Source: Uranotaenia lowii (lineage: Eukaryota > Arthropoda > Insecta > Diptera > Culicidae). From it: DNA of 64,000 nt. The stretch covers positions 153,237,442 to 153,301,441 of the forward strand of contig NC_073693.1 of NCBI RefSeq assembly GCF_029784155.1, given 5' to 3'. How positions within the stretch are numbered: the first letter of the stretch is position 1; each line of letters begins with the position of its first letter. The notes beneath the pieces are model-generated. The model made no database searches, had not been told where the DNA came from, and saw only the letters and a list, made by a program, of their open reading frames with translations. The position numbers and the translations under genes were made by a program. Shown here one piece after another: positions 23,100 to 34,674 of this stretch.

Positions 23100-25140
23100 T
23101 CAACTGTTTTTGTTTGTTTGTTATGAAACTAGGATTATCCACGTGAGAAGGATTTGCACCACCCACGAGAAATTTTCCGCGCACTAGGGCGCTCACTGTG
23201 CTATTGGTGGTCTTAAGTTTTCCCGTATTTTTATGGTATTATTTTTTTCTTGTTAACTGAAGATTGAACTTTTGTTTTTTTTCGAAACTACACCAGAAAA
23301 ACTTTTTACATTTTTTCTCTTATAAGTCACTGCGGATAGAAATTAGAAAGCTATTTTAGCAAACCACACAATTCACTTCTTCAGTTGCTTTTTTTTCATT
23401 AATTTTTCACAAAAAAAATGATTTCATTTGAGCACTTCCTGTACTTCTACTTCTGATTTTGATCAAAACATCCTTATGAGTATGCGTAATGTCCATATTG
23501 CATAACTGTGATTTAGTGGAATGATAACTAAAATATGAATTCTGAGATGATGGATATTTCTTTAATTTACGACTGGGTCCTCTTCTTTGTTTTTTGACTT
23601 TTCAGTTTGATATTAAAATGGACAAAGTGAACAAAAATATAGCCATTACAACAAACAGTCCAGAGTAGGTTCTGCACAATTAATAATTTAAAGTGAATGC
23701 AGTTTGTACTCAGTGTAAGCGACGCTTCTTGACCTAAGATCGAGAGGGCGTCCTTAAAGCGCAATGGCTTACTAAGGGATGGTCGACTACGACCACCAAA
23801 AAAAGTTACTCGCGCGTCTTTTTTGCATTGTCTGGGCATTGGGTTTGAGGAAAAACCTCAGAAGAAGGGCGGTGGGAAAAGTTTTCCTGAAAGCTGGCAA
23901 GACATGGGCCAGCTCTCTATCCCTGGAACCTTTTTATAAGTCGGATGTTGCTAAAGAGTCGTAGCTATTTAGAGTTGTAACAGAAGTAGAAAATCGCCGT
24001 GGTTTGGAATTGTCGCCGTAGTACATTGCGAGTTGAAAATCGATAGTCTTCGTAATAGTATCGGAAGTCGACGGAAGTGTGGTGATTCAAAACTAACCCC
24101 TGTTGACTGAAGAGGCCTATGTTTGGACTCCCGGAAGACGTAGTTGGCAATTCGTTGGTAAGTCGTTGTACTTTATTGATTCCTTTGAGATCTTTGGGAT
24201 TGCATTGATTTTCAAAGAGCCGACCTACATATATTCCCAACGATATTGCCAGTTTGCTTCTTCCCTCTGTAGAGCGCGAAAACAAATTGCCCCCTCCCCC
24301 CCCCCCCCCCCCCCCTGGGGTAAGAGTCCGGGCAAAGTATCTTGGCTGCTAGGCACATCTACATTTGCAGATGGCGCAAAAGTGCTGGTAGTAATATTCG
24401 CGACTATTGAAATTAAAGAGGTAACATATCCACTACGTAATAAGTTATTAAAATATCAGTTTTTCATCATCGATCAAAATGGTCATCCCATCCGAAAGCT
24501 TTTATGCACAGACGAGACCACCAAGTACAGTACAGTACGATGCATTATTTCCTTTGAAGAAGGCCAAGACATAAGGCCGAAACGTACACGTAATGTAAAC
24601 AGTATTGTTACAATTTTAATAAACTGAAAAACCAAAACACAAAGAGGTGATGCATCGAAATCCCAGAAGTGCTTGTCAGCATCTTCTGTCATCCATCATT
24701 GGCTGTTTAGTTTTTGAGGCTTAAGGTCGTTAGGCTCTAATTCGTTATACCGGAATCAGATCGAAGTTTATCAGGACGAAGGTTTTCAAGCCAAGGGTAG
24801 ACGTAGGCTGTTCGTCTGTAGACCGCCATATCGTCATGACTGCTTTGCTTTGCAAAGGAGTTGGAGACTGACGCAAATTGCGATTGACGTAGGATAACGT
24901 TGGTAAACTTGACTAAGCTCAAAGAGTCCGAAGCTATGAAATGAACTACGCAAAACAATCAGCGTAGCCGAGGGGACCACAACGTGAAGATGATCTTGGG
25001 CGGTCAGGATGATATTTAATTTAAATATGAACTTCTTGTCGAGTGTTGCATAAGTAGCGCATATGCGTGAATTAGACACCCTCTACCGAAGTATTGCCTT
25101 AGGGCAGGTACCGGTTTGGGAAATAGTCTGAGGCCCCAGG
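23100..25140. other. Sequence upstream of trio exon 1, no certain gene
   Basis: Possibly trio 5' intron. It contains a C-run of about 22 near 24294-24316. Around 24560 a hairpin phrase, gaagaaggccaagacataag followed by gccgaaacgt and an A-rich segment, resembles the 3' tails of some retroelements. Minus-strand frames at 23965-24285 and 24834-25079 look somewhat protein-like but match nothing I know. Confidence 0.35.
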
Positions 25141-25146
25141 TGGGCA

Positions 25147-26750
25147 TATGTATATTTATTTATTTATTATTAAATCAACAGATCATATATTGATCCAAAT
25201 GATATTTAAAAATTAAGAGACTAACTACAAATACAAATCTACACTGAACTTAGAACACTAAGAATTCTTCTTCGGAATACAACCTTCGAAACGTCAAAAT
25301 CAAAATGTTCTGAGAAGCAGTTAAAAGTCTTGATGACGCAAATTATTGCAGAGTTGGCCCCGTAATTGTTTAGTCTAACAGGAACGAAGAGCTGAAGATC
25401 CCGATTACTCAAACCACAAGATCGGACGCTAAGTGGAAGAACTTCCAAAAGTGCGGGAGAGTCGATTCTTGATGAAAGCAGATCAGCGACGAAAGAAGCA
25501 CGAGTGGCGGTCCTGCGGGCTTGCAGCGTGTCGATGTCGATCAGGCGGCAGCGGCTTTCGTAGCTGGGAAGTCGAAAAGGGTCTTGCCAGTTTAAGTGTC
25601 GAAGGGCATAACCCAAAAAACGTCGTTGGATGGCTTCGATGTGATCAGAATCGTCTTGATAATATGGGCACCAAACCGCAGAAGCATATTCGAGGATCGA
25701 TCGAACCAGACTGCAGTAAAGACTCTTCAGGCAGTAGATGTCCTTCAAGTCCTTCGTCATGCGGAAAAGAAGACCCAGGCTTCTGGAGGCTTTGTCAACG
25801 ATATAGTTTGTGTGATTCTTAAAATCCACCCGCGCGTCGAGGATCCCACCAAGATCTTTCACGTGTTTAGATCGAGAGATGGCAGCGTTTCCAAGGAAAT
25901 AAACGGCTGAGAACGGGTGTCGTTTGCGGGAAAATGATATTACTACACATTTATCACGGTTTAAAGGAAGGCGATTGGCATCACACCAGGAGGCAAAGAG
26001 GTTAAACTGGTTCTGCAGGAAGTTCACATCCTCGGAGCCATTGATAGAGTAGTACAGTTTCAAGTCGTCGGCATACGCCAATTTTGGTCCATCGAGGAGT
26101 TGCAGCACGTCATTGAAGTAGATTAGGAATACTAACGGCCCTAAATGACTTCCCTGAGGCACGCCTGAAGCTGAGAACTGCCTGGAAAAAACAGTTACCC
26201 GTACGAACTGTCAATTTACGTCCAGTAAGGTAACTGCGGAACCAGGCAATGAGAGATCCACAAAATAAACGCGCGAGCTTTCCGATGACAATATCAAGGT
26301 TCACCTTGTCGAATGCGACAGACAGATCGGTATAGATGGCATCAGTTTGGGATTTCTTTGCAAAACTTTTATGCACATACGAGGTAAAGGTTAGTAAGTT
26401 AGTTGTAGTTGAGCCTTGAGGCATAAATCCATGCTGGTCGTAGGAGAGGTTGTGCTTGCAGAACATGAAAATGGTATCAAAAACCACCAATTCGAAAAGT
26501 TTGGCTATAGCACACAGAGCTGAAATTCCTCGGTTATTATTAACATCTTTCCTATCTCCCTTTTTATGAACCGGGAACATGTAAGCTTCTTTCCACAGTG
26601 AGGGGAAGGTGGCCTGGTCAAGCGAAGCTTGGAAGATAAGCCTGATAGGAGTCAGCGAATGAGTATATAACGAGTTGACCCATTGTTCCCATGTAGACAC
26701 GGAACTCGACATGCATTGGGACCAATTCGTAAAATTCCTTCTTCGATTTT
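25147..26750 (-). mobile_element. Jockey/CR1-group LINE, 5'-truncated
   Basis: Oriented right to left, ending in a T/A-rich tail (tatttatttatttattatta on plus) at about 25147-25170, next to a 3' UTR phrase gatccaaatgat that recurs at 57890-57902. The 5' end near 26750 falls within RT, so the copy is truncated. The body is a close relative of the LINE at 57847-60335. Confidence 0.85.
25239..26712 (-). pseudogene. LINE reverse transcriptase and C-terminal region, one frame break
   Basis: The upstream frame (26712-26110) holds RT fingers and palm: MFPVHKKGDR, YDQHGFMPQGSTT and AIYTDLSVAFDKVNLDIVIG. The downstream frame (26162-25239, 307 codons) opens MPQGSHLGPLVFLIYFNDVL, carries the catalytic AYADDLKLYY, the thumb LPLNRDKCVVISFSRKRHPF, and the C-terminal IEAIQRRFLGYALRHLNWQD. 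The two are out of frame at about 26160, just before the PQGSHLGP box, so the protein is interrupted. Otherwise it is well preserved, which suggests a fairly recent copy. Confidence 0.87.
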
Positions 26751-26770
26751 ACCACCTGGGTAACCAAAAA

Positions 26771-28200
26771 AAAAGACCGCCAGATCGTAGGTTGTCAGGC
26801 TATTAAACCGCAGGACGTCAACCAAAAGGTCGTCATATCGTAGGCTGCTAGGCTATAGATTGTCAAGCCGCATTCCGTTAAGACTCAAGGCCGTAGATTT
26901 TTATGCCCCAGGTCATCAGGCCGTAATCCTATGGACTTGTCAGATTGTCAGATCATATGTCGGCCGGTTGAAGGTTTTTTGCCAGCGTTTTTAAAATAGA
27001 GGATTCAGTAGTAGGACCTCATGGCGTGGGTCATTAGACTGAGTCGATTTGGGGTCATTTTTGAATTTCTCAAACCCTGGGGTCTTAAAAGCTTTGTTTT
27101 GGTCCAAAACTCATCCATGATTTTTTGCAGAATTTTTGAGTAACGTTTACATGAGTAAATTTCAACTTTTTGGTTTGTATGGGAAAATTGAATATTTTGT
27201 ACTAAAAAATCAACATCATTTTTGTTTCTTCTGTGGAACCGAGCCTGCTAATGGTTTTTGTGCCAATTTATAAATTTCTTACAGGAAATTTTCCGCTGAA
27301 CAACTTTGTTGAATATCGTAACTTCGTATCTTTTTAGACAAAAAAGTTATTAGCTGTTTAACAGATGTATGTCTTTTTGGATTGATAAACCATGAATTCA
27401 ATTGACGTAGGTCATCAGGGTCATAGGTTATAAGATCGTAGATCCTCAGGACCTGAGTTTTCATGCCATAAGGTCGTGGATCGCCACTATAGAGTTTGAA
27501 GTCACAGGTCCAGTCACCGAATTCCAGCCCACTAACCGTCAGGCCGTTGATTGTCTGACCGTCCAAAAGTCGTCATATAGTTTACCATCAGGCCGTAATC
27601 AAGTCGTAAAACGCGAGTTACAAAGTAACCGTAGCTTCGTCTGTTGTCCGGCCGTAAGCCGTCGAGCCTTAGATCATAAGATCGTAGGTCGCTTCATGCC
27701 ATAAATTCTTGGGTCACATAACATTCTGTGGAAGCTGGTTTTCCATTTTAAGAGATTTTATAATCTGAGACAATGAAATGGGATATTTAGCTTCTATTAA
27801 AGTTATAAGTCAGGAAGTGTACCACAATCTCGAAAGAGAAGATGTTGCAAATCCGACCGACTGTAATCGGAGAGTTGCTGCGTAGCGCCAACCGAAATTT
27901 TAGGCGACTGTATCTGCGAATGCGAATAGTTCGTTAGACCATACAAATTTCAGTCCGTTGAATGTAAGCCGCAATCCATCAAGCCGTAAATATCAGGATG
28001 TCGTCAGGATGTACATCATCAGGCCGTGGGTCGTTAGCCAGTAGGAGGTCAGGCCGTGATCATTTGGACGTTGGTTGACTGACCGTCAAGCCATAGATTG
28101 TCTAGATCTTTACCATCAGGCCGTAGGTAATCAGACCGTATGACGAGATTCCCTAGCTTCAGGCTGTATGTCGTCTGTCGTCAGGCAGTAAACAAAAATT
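26771..28200. repeat. Degenerate minisatellite of gtcaggccgtag-type units
   Basis: Three blocks (about 26771-26965, 27395-27720, 27950-28190) consist of diverged copies of a 10-25 bp phrase such as gtcatcaggccgtaggtcg, gatcgtaggtcg or gtcaggccgtaa. The intervening segment 27000-27390 is unrelated AT-rich sequence including the repeat shared with 20108-20205. No coding signal. Confidence 0.75.
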
Positions 28201-29030
28201 CTTCTTCAGAATTAAATAAGTCCCCTGTGAAACGAAGTTTTTTTCCAGGCACTTCTTTGATGTTCAATTGTTCCAATGTTTGGCATAACGTTCTTCAAGG
28301 TTCCTTGAAACCCGACCAAATCTTTAGTGGAAAACATAAATGGTACTAAAAATCGTTATAGTTATTGAGATACCACTCGTATCTTTAGGACGGTCATGCG
28401 AATATGGACACTACATACATAACTCAATAAGGATGTAATCAATGAACCATATTGACACATCTACAAGCAGAAGCTTATCACTGTTCCAGGTTTGGTTTCA
28501 CCCGTATTAATTTACACTGGTCATCGAAAAGGTGAATCCGAGCGACCGTTTCGCTCGTCAAATATTATTGTTTTGACTGGAAATCTAAGCCCCCCATGGA
28601 TATAAATGTTCAGCGATTCGATTCAGTATGAATTCGATGCTATTTCCCCAGAGATTTTTGCTTCCTTTTTTGCCTTCCAATCACACATTCTTCGATAGCT
28701 GCAAATATTTGGAAATGGAGCACACAAAATAACCCTCTTGCATGGCAGCTTTTTTGTCGTTGTTGTTGCTGAACTGAATACTGTTGTTGCTGTTGATGAT
28801 TCTTCTTCGGGCAAACAACACAAACACAAATAAACCCAACACAGCAGCAGCGCACCCCCTAAAAATCAATCCTCGACTTTTCAACCTGGAGCAGTAGTAG
28901 CATGCAGTATTCCATTAGGTACAACCGTACGAAAAAAAAAACACTTGAGAAGGTAGCCGACAATAATTCGCGTTATGATTATTCACTTTTCCCTTATTTT
29001 CACTCGGCACTGGGCTAGAAAATTTCCTCC
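28200..29030. other. Unassigned sequence with CAG/CAA-rich patch
   Basis: The stretch 28745-28800 is rich in gttgttgct units (CAG/CAA on the minus strand). It gives rise to several overlapping minus-strand frames that depend on this low-complexity run and are not convincing genes. It could be intronic if the putative first exon at 29034-29564 belongs to trio. Confidence 0.35.
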
Positions 29031-29033
29031 TAC

Positions 29034-29564
29034 CTTCATCCGATTGGAAAACTTTCCACTCAAGTTGGCCCGAATTTATCACTGCTTTTGGGATTTTCTA
29101 GAATTTGCACAGCCTTTAAACTTTTCTATTTTTCTTTAGACTTCTTGCAAAGCGGCACGGTAGAAAATTTTACACTTTTCCCCTCCACCGATTCCACTTG
29201 TTTTAGCGAAAAATTAAAGAAAAATCTGATTGCGGTATCGGAAAGACCGAGAAAACTGAAACCCCCTTCACGTTATAGAGGTGCTACTGGTGCTTTTGCC
29301 GGCAGGGCACCTTGTTAGTTTTTCCGTTTCTAACACAACTTGCTACTCTCTTCTCGCCAAAGCCAAATTTCCCGTATTGCCCCGAGCGAGCAAGGAAGAA
29401 AAGTTACTGGAGCGCTTCCAACACCCGTGTCTCGTCACGTTCCGATTCTTCTTCGAACCTTCCATCCGTCCGTCGTCGTCATCGTCGTCTGTTGTCGTTC
29501 GTTTCCCGGCAGCTCCGTTTCAGCCAAAAACCCATTCACAACACTTACTCTACTGCTACTGACT
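29034..29564 (-). promoter_or_regulatory. Candidate promoter and non-coding first exon, possibly of trio
   Basis: Minus strand: an arthropod initiator TCAGTC is at 29566-29561, followed by about 530 bp of mixed composition with CGTC-rich stretches typical of insect 5' leaders. A good donor, gatgaag|gtagga, ends the segment at 29034. No TATA box is obvious. The ATG just before the donor is not in frame with the trio exon if spliced directly to it. Assignment to trio rests only on strand and proximity. Confidence 0.35.
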
Positions 29565-29569
29565 GAGCG

Positions 29570-30235
29570 AAAAGTACCTTCATATTAGGTAGCGAGCTAG
29601 TTCGGCTGTGAATCCTCTAGCTGTTTCGTAGTTTCGTCCGATTTTTTCCCGTACTTCTTTTTGCGCAAAGAGTGGGGCCGTCCATTGGTTACGCGTCTAA
29701 AACGAAACGGCTCGTTTACATGCTTTCGAATGCTGCGTGCTCTACCTTAATTGGGGGGAAAATTAACGCTTACAAATAGGTACACATCAAAGAGTAAAGT
29801 ATGAAATTAGAAAAAAAACTTTAAAAAAACACTCGTTCACCGAACCACCAAAGTCCAATTTCAATCGATCTGTGTATACGACTCGGATGAATTTGCGCCA
29901 GGTGTAACACTAATCGAAAACGGTAGACGCACTACAAGACTTCTGGGAGAAATTTAGATAGATAATGCTCTCATTATCGATTGTGCACTTAGTGGTTCAA
30001 TCGGTTAAGCAGTTCGATAACGTAGGACGTAGCTTCTAGCCCGAATTGTTTTGATATGTTGGCACTGCCACAATGTTTTTTCTGAAAATGGGAACAATTT
30101 TTGGTTCAAAAGAAAATGAAATCATGAACTGTTTAACACTTTAATATTAAAGAGATTTTAAAAAAAATCTCTATCAATAAGCATGGACAAGTGGGGTATT
30201 TGAGACCATCAAGAAGCATGGTTTTGTACATTTTA
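29570..30235. other. Intergenic sequence, nothing recognised
   Basis: No ORF, RNA or terminal repeat identified. A short stretch near 29880-30050 has mixed composition without coding features. Confidence 0.4.
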
Positions 30236-30480
30236 GAGATGTACCAAATATTCGGTGCCAAATACCACCAAAAACCGTTAAGCCGAATATTCGGCTAACC
30301 AAACAATTGAGCTAGGTATTCGGCCGAATCGGCCGAATATTTCTTTTTTAAATTTAAACAAAAACAGACTTGTCAAATTTTTCAACTGATGTTGGATAAT
30401 TTATAAAATATCCAAAAGTAATGTTGAAAAAGCTTTAAAATACCCAAAAACTTATGATTTAAGTAAAACATTTTAGGTGT
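30236..30480. mobile_element. MITE with CCGAATATTCGG palindromes, second copy
   Basis: Starts agagatgtaccaaatattcg. It shares the phrase ccgttaagccgaatattcgg and the downstream tract aactgatgttggataattta with 19296-19560. Somewhat more decayed than the first copy. Confidence 0.55.
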
Positions 30481-30489
30481 ACCCGTGTA

Positions 30490-31240
30490 TTTTTCACTGT
30501 AGATAGCTTTATATATCGATTATACTTCTTGATACCTTCCTCGTAGCGGACCTCGAAGGAAGAGGGTTAACTACTGTCGGGGGATACCCACAGGTAGAGA
30601 GGCTTCGATGCCGGGCGAGCCTCTCGAGTCGGAGTAGGATGTCGTCACCGTCGGAAAACATCCGAGTCGTAGCGTTCGAAGTCCCGAACGTGTGCCGTGA
30701 CAGGCGCGAGTTCAGGACAAGCTGCTCTCGATCTGGCACACAACGGGCAGAAAAATCCGCGGGCCAAAAATCCTAGGGTTGCCAGCCAAGGGGGATAAAG
30801 AAGATCGGACAACGGTCGGAGTAGACTGATCCCATCGACGGGGGGCTGTCGAGTAGAGTGCGTCCGACCCCACGGTTTGAAGCTACAAAGATAAGGCAAC
30901 ACCGTCTGCGTAGCGGATGCCGTGGGTGCGCCGCGTTCGTGCGTAGGATGCTCCACCTTCGGGGAATATTCGAGTTGGGCGGTTTCCAACGACAGAAGCT
31001 GCGGGGATGAGACTGTACCTTCTTCGCAGTGGAAATCGTTGGGAAAGGATTATTCCACGATCGGGGAATACCCACGGGTAGAGTGGCTCTCGACGCCGGG
31101 CGAGCCATTCGAGTCGGAGTAGGATGACGTCTTCGTCGGGAATCATCCGAGTCGTTGCGTTAAGTCCCGCGCGTGTGCCGTGACAGGCGCGAATCTAGGA
31201 TAAGCTGCTCTCGATTTGGCACACGACGGGCAAGGTGTGC
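30490..31240 (+). repeat. GC-rich leader with two long direct repeats, likely LINE 5' UTR
   Basis: A unit of about 170 bp at 30575-30750 recurs at 31060-31235. Shared phrases include gccgggcgagcc, gagtcggagtaggatg and gtgccgtgacaggcgcga. A third partial unit lies at about 30890-30970. Repeated leader units upstream of an RT relic on the same strand suggest a multi-unit LINE promoter region. Confidence 0.6.
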
Positions 31241-31244
31241 GAAC

Positions 31245-31640
31245 CTCGAAACCAGGAGATTAGAGGTCGGGCTTCGAGTCGTTAGAGGTCAGGCCTCGAA
31301 CCTCCAGGCGGAGAGGTTTGTGTGGTCAACCCCGAGTCTTTACGAAAGAGGGTCGGGTCTCGAGTCGTAAGAGGAAGGACCAGGCTCTGTATCAACAAGA
31401 GGAGGGGTACAAGTCATCACCTCGAGTCGTTACGAGGAGAGGTCAGATCTCAAGTCGTTGAGGAGAGATCGGGCCTTGAATCGTGTAGAGGAGAGGTAAA
31501 CTTCGAGTCGATGCGAGGAGGGGTCGGATCTCGAGTCGTTAGAGGAGAAGTTTGTGTGGGAATCTCGAGTCATTGCGAGGAGATGTCGGTTCTCAAGTCG
31601 TTAGAGGAGAGTTCGGGCGTCGAGTCGTAAGGTTGAGAGG
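31245..31640 (+). repeat. 27-30 bp minisatellite (gagtcgttagaggagaggtc type)
   Basis: About ten to twelve diverged copies of a unit resembling ctcgagtcgttagaggagag sit in tandem between the leader repeats and the RT relic. They create long plus-strand open frames with repetitive translation, which I regard as accidental. Confidence 0.8.
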
Positions 31641-31749
31641 TTTTGCTGAAAGTGGTCTCGTTAATGAGTATTGCATTGGAGCGCACTAGCGCGAATATGA
31701 TGAGTAAAGTTAAGGAAGTCAGTCACCAGCTGAATAGCAACAAGTCGGC

Positions 31750-32880
31750 TTAGAAGGATCCGAACTTATCAAAATGGGCCCGGACAAGTTGGCCGATTGC
31801 CTATACCGGTTGTTGGTCCGGATCTGGGACACAGAGCAGCTCTCGAAGGAGTGGAAGGAGGAAGTAATATGCCCTACCTTTAAGTAGGGCGACAAATTTG
31901 ACTGTGAGAGAAGTACCGAGCGATCATTGTCCTAAATGCCGCCTTCAAAATGTTGTCCCGAATCCAACTCCGCCGCCTACAAGCAAACAGGCTCATGGAA
32001 AGTCATCAGGCCGGCTTCATGGAGGGATGGCCTACGACGGACCAGATCTTTACATTACGGCAAATCCTCAAAAAATGCTGACCGATCGGTTGTGACGAGC
32101 TATAGAAAGTCATGGACGAGAACGGCTTTCCCGGGAAGCTGACCAGACTGATTTAGGCAACGACGGATCGAACACAGTGCTGTGTTCGGATTTCGGGTGA
32201 ATTGTTAAGTTCATTCGAATCGCACAGGGGGCTTCGACAAGGCGATGGTCTGTCCTCCATGATGTTCAACGTAAAACTAGAAGGTGTCATTCGACGAGCA
32301 ATTTTCAACAGATCCAGTAAACTTATCTGCTTTGCCGACGGGATTGACATAGTCGAGAGATCATATGCGGCGGTTGAGGGCATCTACTACAAACTGAAAC
32401 GCGCAACAGAAGGACTGAGTTGATGATTAATTAATACGTCCAAGACGAAATATAAGATTGCCTGCGGAACCTAGACCGGCTGAACCCGCTTGTCCAGTAA
32501 TAACAAGGTCACGATCGACGGCGACGAGCTGGAGATTGTCGAAGACTTTGCCTATCTCAGCTCACTGGTGACCGCAGACTAAGACACCAGCCGTGAAATC
32601 CGGAGGTGAATGATCAGCGGAAGTCGTACCTACTATGAACTCCACAAGCAAATGCGGTCCAAAAGACTTAGCCCTCGCACGCAGTGTAACCTGTATATGA
32701 CGCTCATTAGACCGGTTGTTCTCTACGGGCACGCGACATGGATATTGCTCGAGGAGGACCTGCGTACACTCGGAGTATTCGAGCGACGAGTGTTAAGAAC
32801 CATCTTTGGCGGCGCGACTCTACGGCAAACTTAGTATCCAGAAGGTGGTGAAGGCTGGCCGGATAAGCTGGGCAGGATTA
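31750..32880 (+). pseudogene. Decayed LINE reverse transcriptase, same family as the ORF at 38528-40087
   Basis: Segments in different frames correspond in order to the intact copy: KMGPDKLADCLYRLLVRIWD (31770-31830), the GLRQGDGLSSMMFN box (32230), ICFADGIDIVE (32325; the catalytic ADD has become ADG), then RTYYELHKQMRSKR (32625) and RPVVLYGHATWILLEEDLRT (32710). Multiple stops, frameshifts and an internal deletion near 32810-32830 are present. The 3' end is lost at about 32880. Confidence 0.87.
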
Positions 32881-33175
32881 TGTTCAAAAGTCTGAGATTC
32901 TATTTTTTCGGACCCATTCAAAATTATCGATATACATAAAAATGGATTTGTGTGAAACTTGGCAGACGGGGATATTGGAGGCCGGGAAAGGTTCCTATTA
33001 TGGTTTGAGACCCCTCTCTCTCACAGGAAGCCGGGAGGGGGCCTCCCAAACAAAAGAATTTTTTTTGCATAACTCGAGAACCGTCCAAGTAAATGGTACC
33101 AAAATTTGCGTGAGAGTGTATTTGAATACGAGTAAAGTTTCTATTAAGGTTTGATTTCCCTTATTTCTTCCAGTG

Positions 33176-34674
33176 CACACAGGGGAAAACGATGTAAAAA
33201 GGTGATCAAAATTGTTTACGCCGAAACGGAGCGTTTTAGACCCATAGTGTCTTCAGGACATTTTACCTGCATTCAAAGCACTTTAAAATGAGCTTTTGAT
33301 AAAAATGATTAAACCACCTAGCAGTGAGATAGAAAAATTATTTTTTGTATTTTTCATTTTAGAGCACTTATGTCTTTGGCAAGTTTTTAGATTGTAAAAA
33401 GTGTAGCAATTTTGTTGAAGACGTCAACATCGTAGAAGCTAACCGGAAAAAGTTAGAAGGGTTCAAAATAAAAAAATATTTTTTTATCAAAATTTTCAGT
33501 ATTTTAACGATATCTTTCCAGGCCGAGCTTATTCGAGCAAGATATGTTTGAAAGAGTTTTGAGTCACTTAAAATCGAACAGTTTTGTGGAACACACTTAA
33601 TAAAAATATTCAGACTGAAACAAATTAGATTGGAAAAACTAAGAAAAAATAGCTGTTTTCGAACACCTGTATCTTTCTAGTTCGGTTGAGTTCGGTTCAT
33701 TTTTTAGTTGCATTAGAATCAGGCAGGTTTCAACGTTGTAAAATCATAGAGTTTACAATGTTATGTTGTTTGTTTTGTAGCTTTATAAATGATTAAAGTT
33801 AGCTATTTTCAAGGAATCTAGAGGAATTTTTTTTTTTGCATTTAAAATTAGCTAACCGAAAAACAAATTCATCAAGTATATTGTATTGTAAGCGTAAAGG
33901 TAGATGATAAGGTTCGTCAATGGAGGCTTAAAAACGTCATACGCGTACGAGATAATGATTTGGCTAAAGTTTCACCAAAATAAAAAAGGGTGCTGATTAT
34001 CAGTTTAAATAAACTTGGAATTTGTCCTCTAGATTCCTTGAAAATAGCTAACTTTAATCATTTATAAAGCTACAAAATAAACAACATAACATTGTAAACT
34101 CTATGTTTTTACAACGTTGAAACCTGCCTGATTCTAATGCAACCAAAAAATGAACCGAACTCAACCGAACTAGAAAGATACAGGTGTTCGAAAACAGCTA
34201 TTTTTTCTTAGTTTTTCCAATCTAACTCGTTTCAGTCTGAATATTTTTATTAAGTGTGTTCCACAAAACTGTTCGATTTTAAATGACTCAAAACTCTTTC
34301 AAACATATCTTGCTCGAATAAGCTCGGCCTGGAAAGATATCGTTAAAATACTGAAAATTTTGATGAAAAAATATTTTTTTATTTTGAACCCTTCTAACTT
34401 TTTTCGGTTAGCTTCTACGATGTTGACGTCTTCAACAAAATTGCTACACTTTTTACAATCTAAAAACTTGCCAAAGACATAAATGCTCTAAAATGAAAAA
34501 TACAAAAAATAATTTTTCTATCTCACTGCTAGGTGGTTGATTCATTATTATCAAAAGCTCATTTTAAAGTGCTTTGAATGCAGGTAAAATGTCCTGAAGA
34601 CACTATGGGTCTAAAACGCTCCGTTTCGGCGTAAACAATTTTGATCACCTTTTTACATCGTTTTCCCCTGTGTG
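33176..34674. mobile_element. Transib-like foldback element, 1.5 kb near-perfect palindrome
   Basis: 5-bp target duplication CAGTG (33171-33175, 34675-34679). Ends cacacaggggaaaacgatgt and acatcgttttcccctgtgtg are exact inverted partners, and the arms remain highly complementary for about 650 bp, with a loop near 33840-34020. No transposase gene. It is homologous to 18650-19663. Element termini beginning CAC with a 5-bp C-N3-G duplication fit the Transib superfamily. Confidence 0.82.

Noticed and set aside
22810..23196. Minus-strand 128-aa and 80-aa frames overlapping trio exon 1
   Set aside because: They are in other frames of a conserved coding exon, one starts at GTG, and neither has domain support.
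23965..24285. Minus-strand 106-aa frame as a host gene
   Set aside because: No recognised domain, no splice context, and neighbouring sequence looks repetitive.
26771..28190. CRISPR-like array
   Set aside because: Repeats are degenerate, have no fixed length or unique spacers, and the genome is eukaryotic.
31173..31630. Arg/Gly-rich plus-strand frames at 31.2-31.6 kb
   Set aside because: They arise from a minisatellite with a unit near a multiple of three; the translation is repetitive with no known domain.
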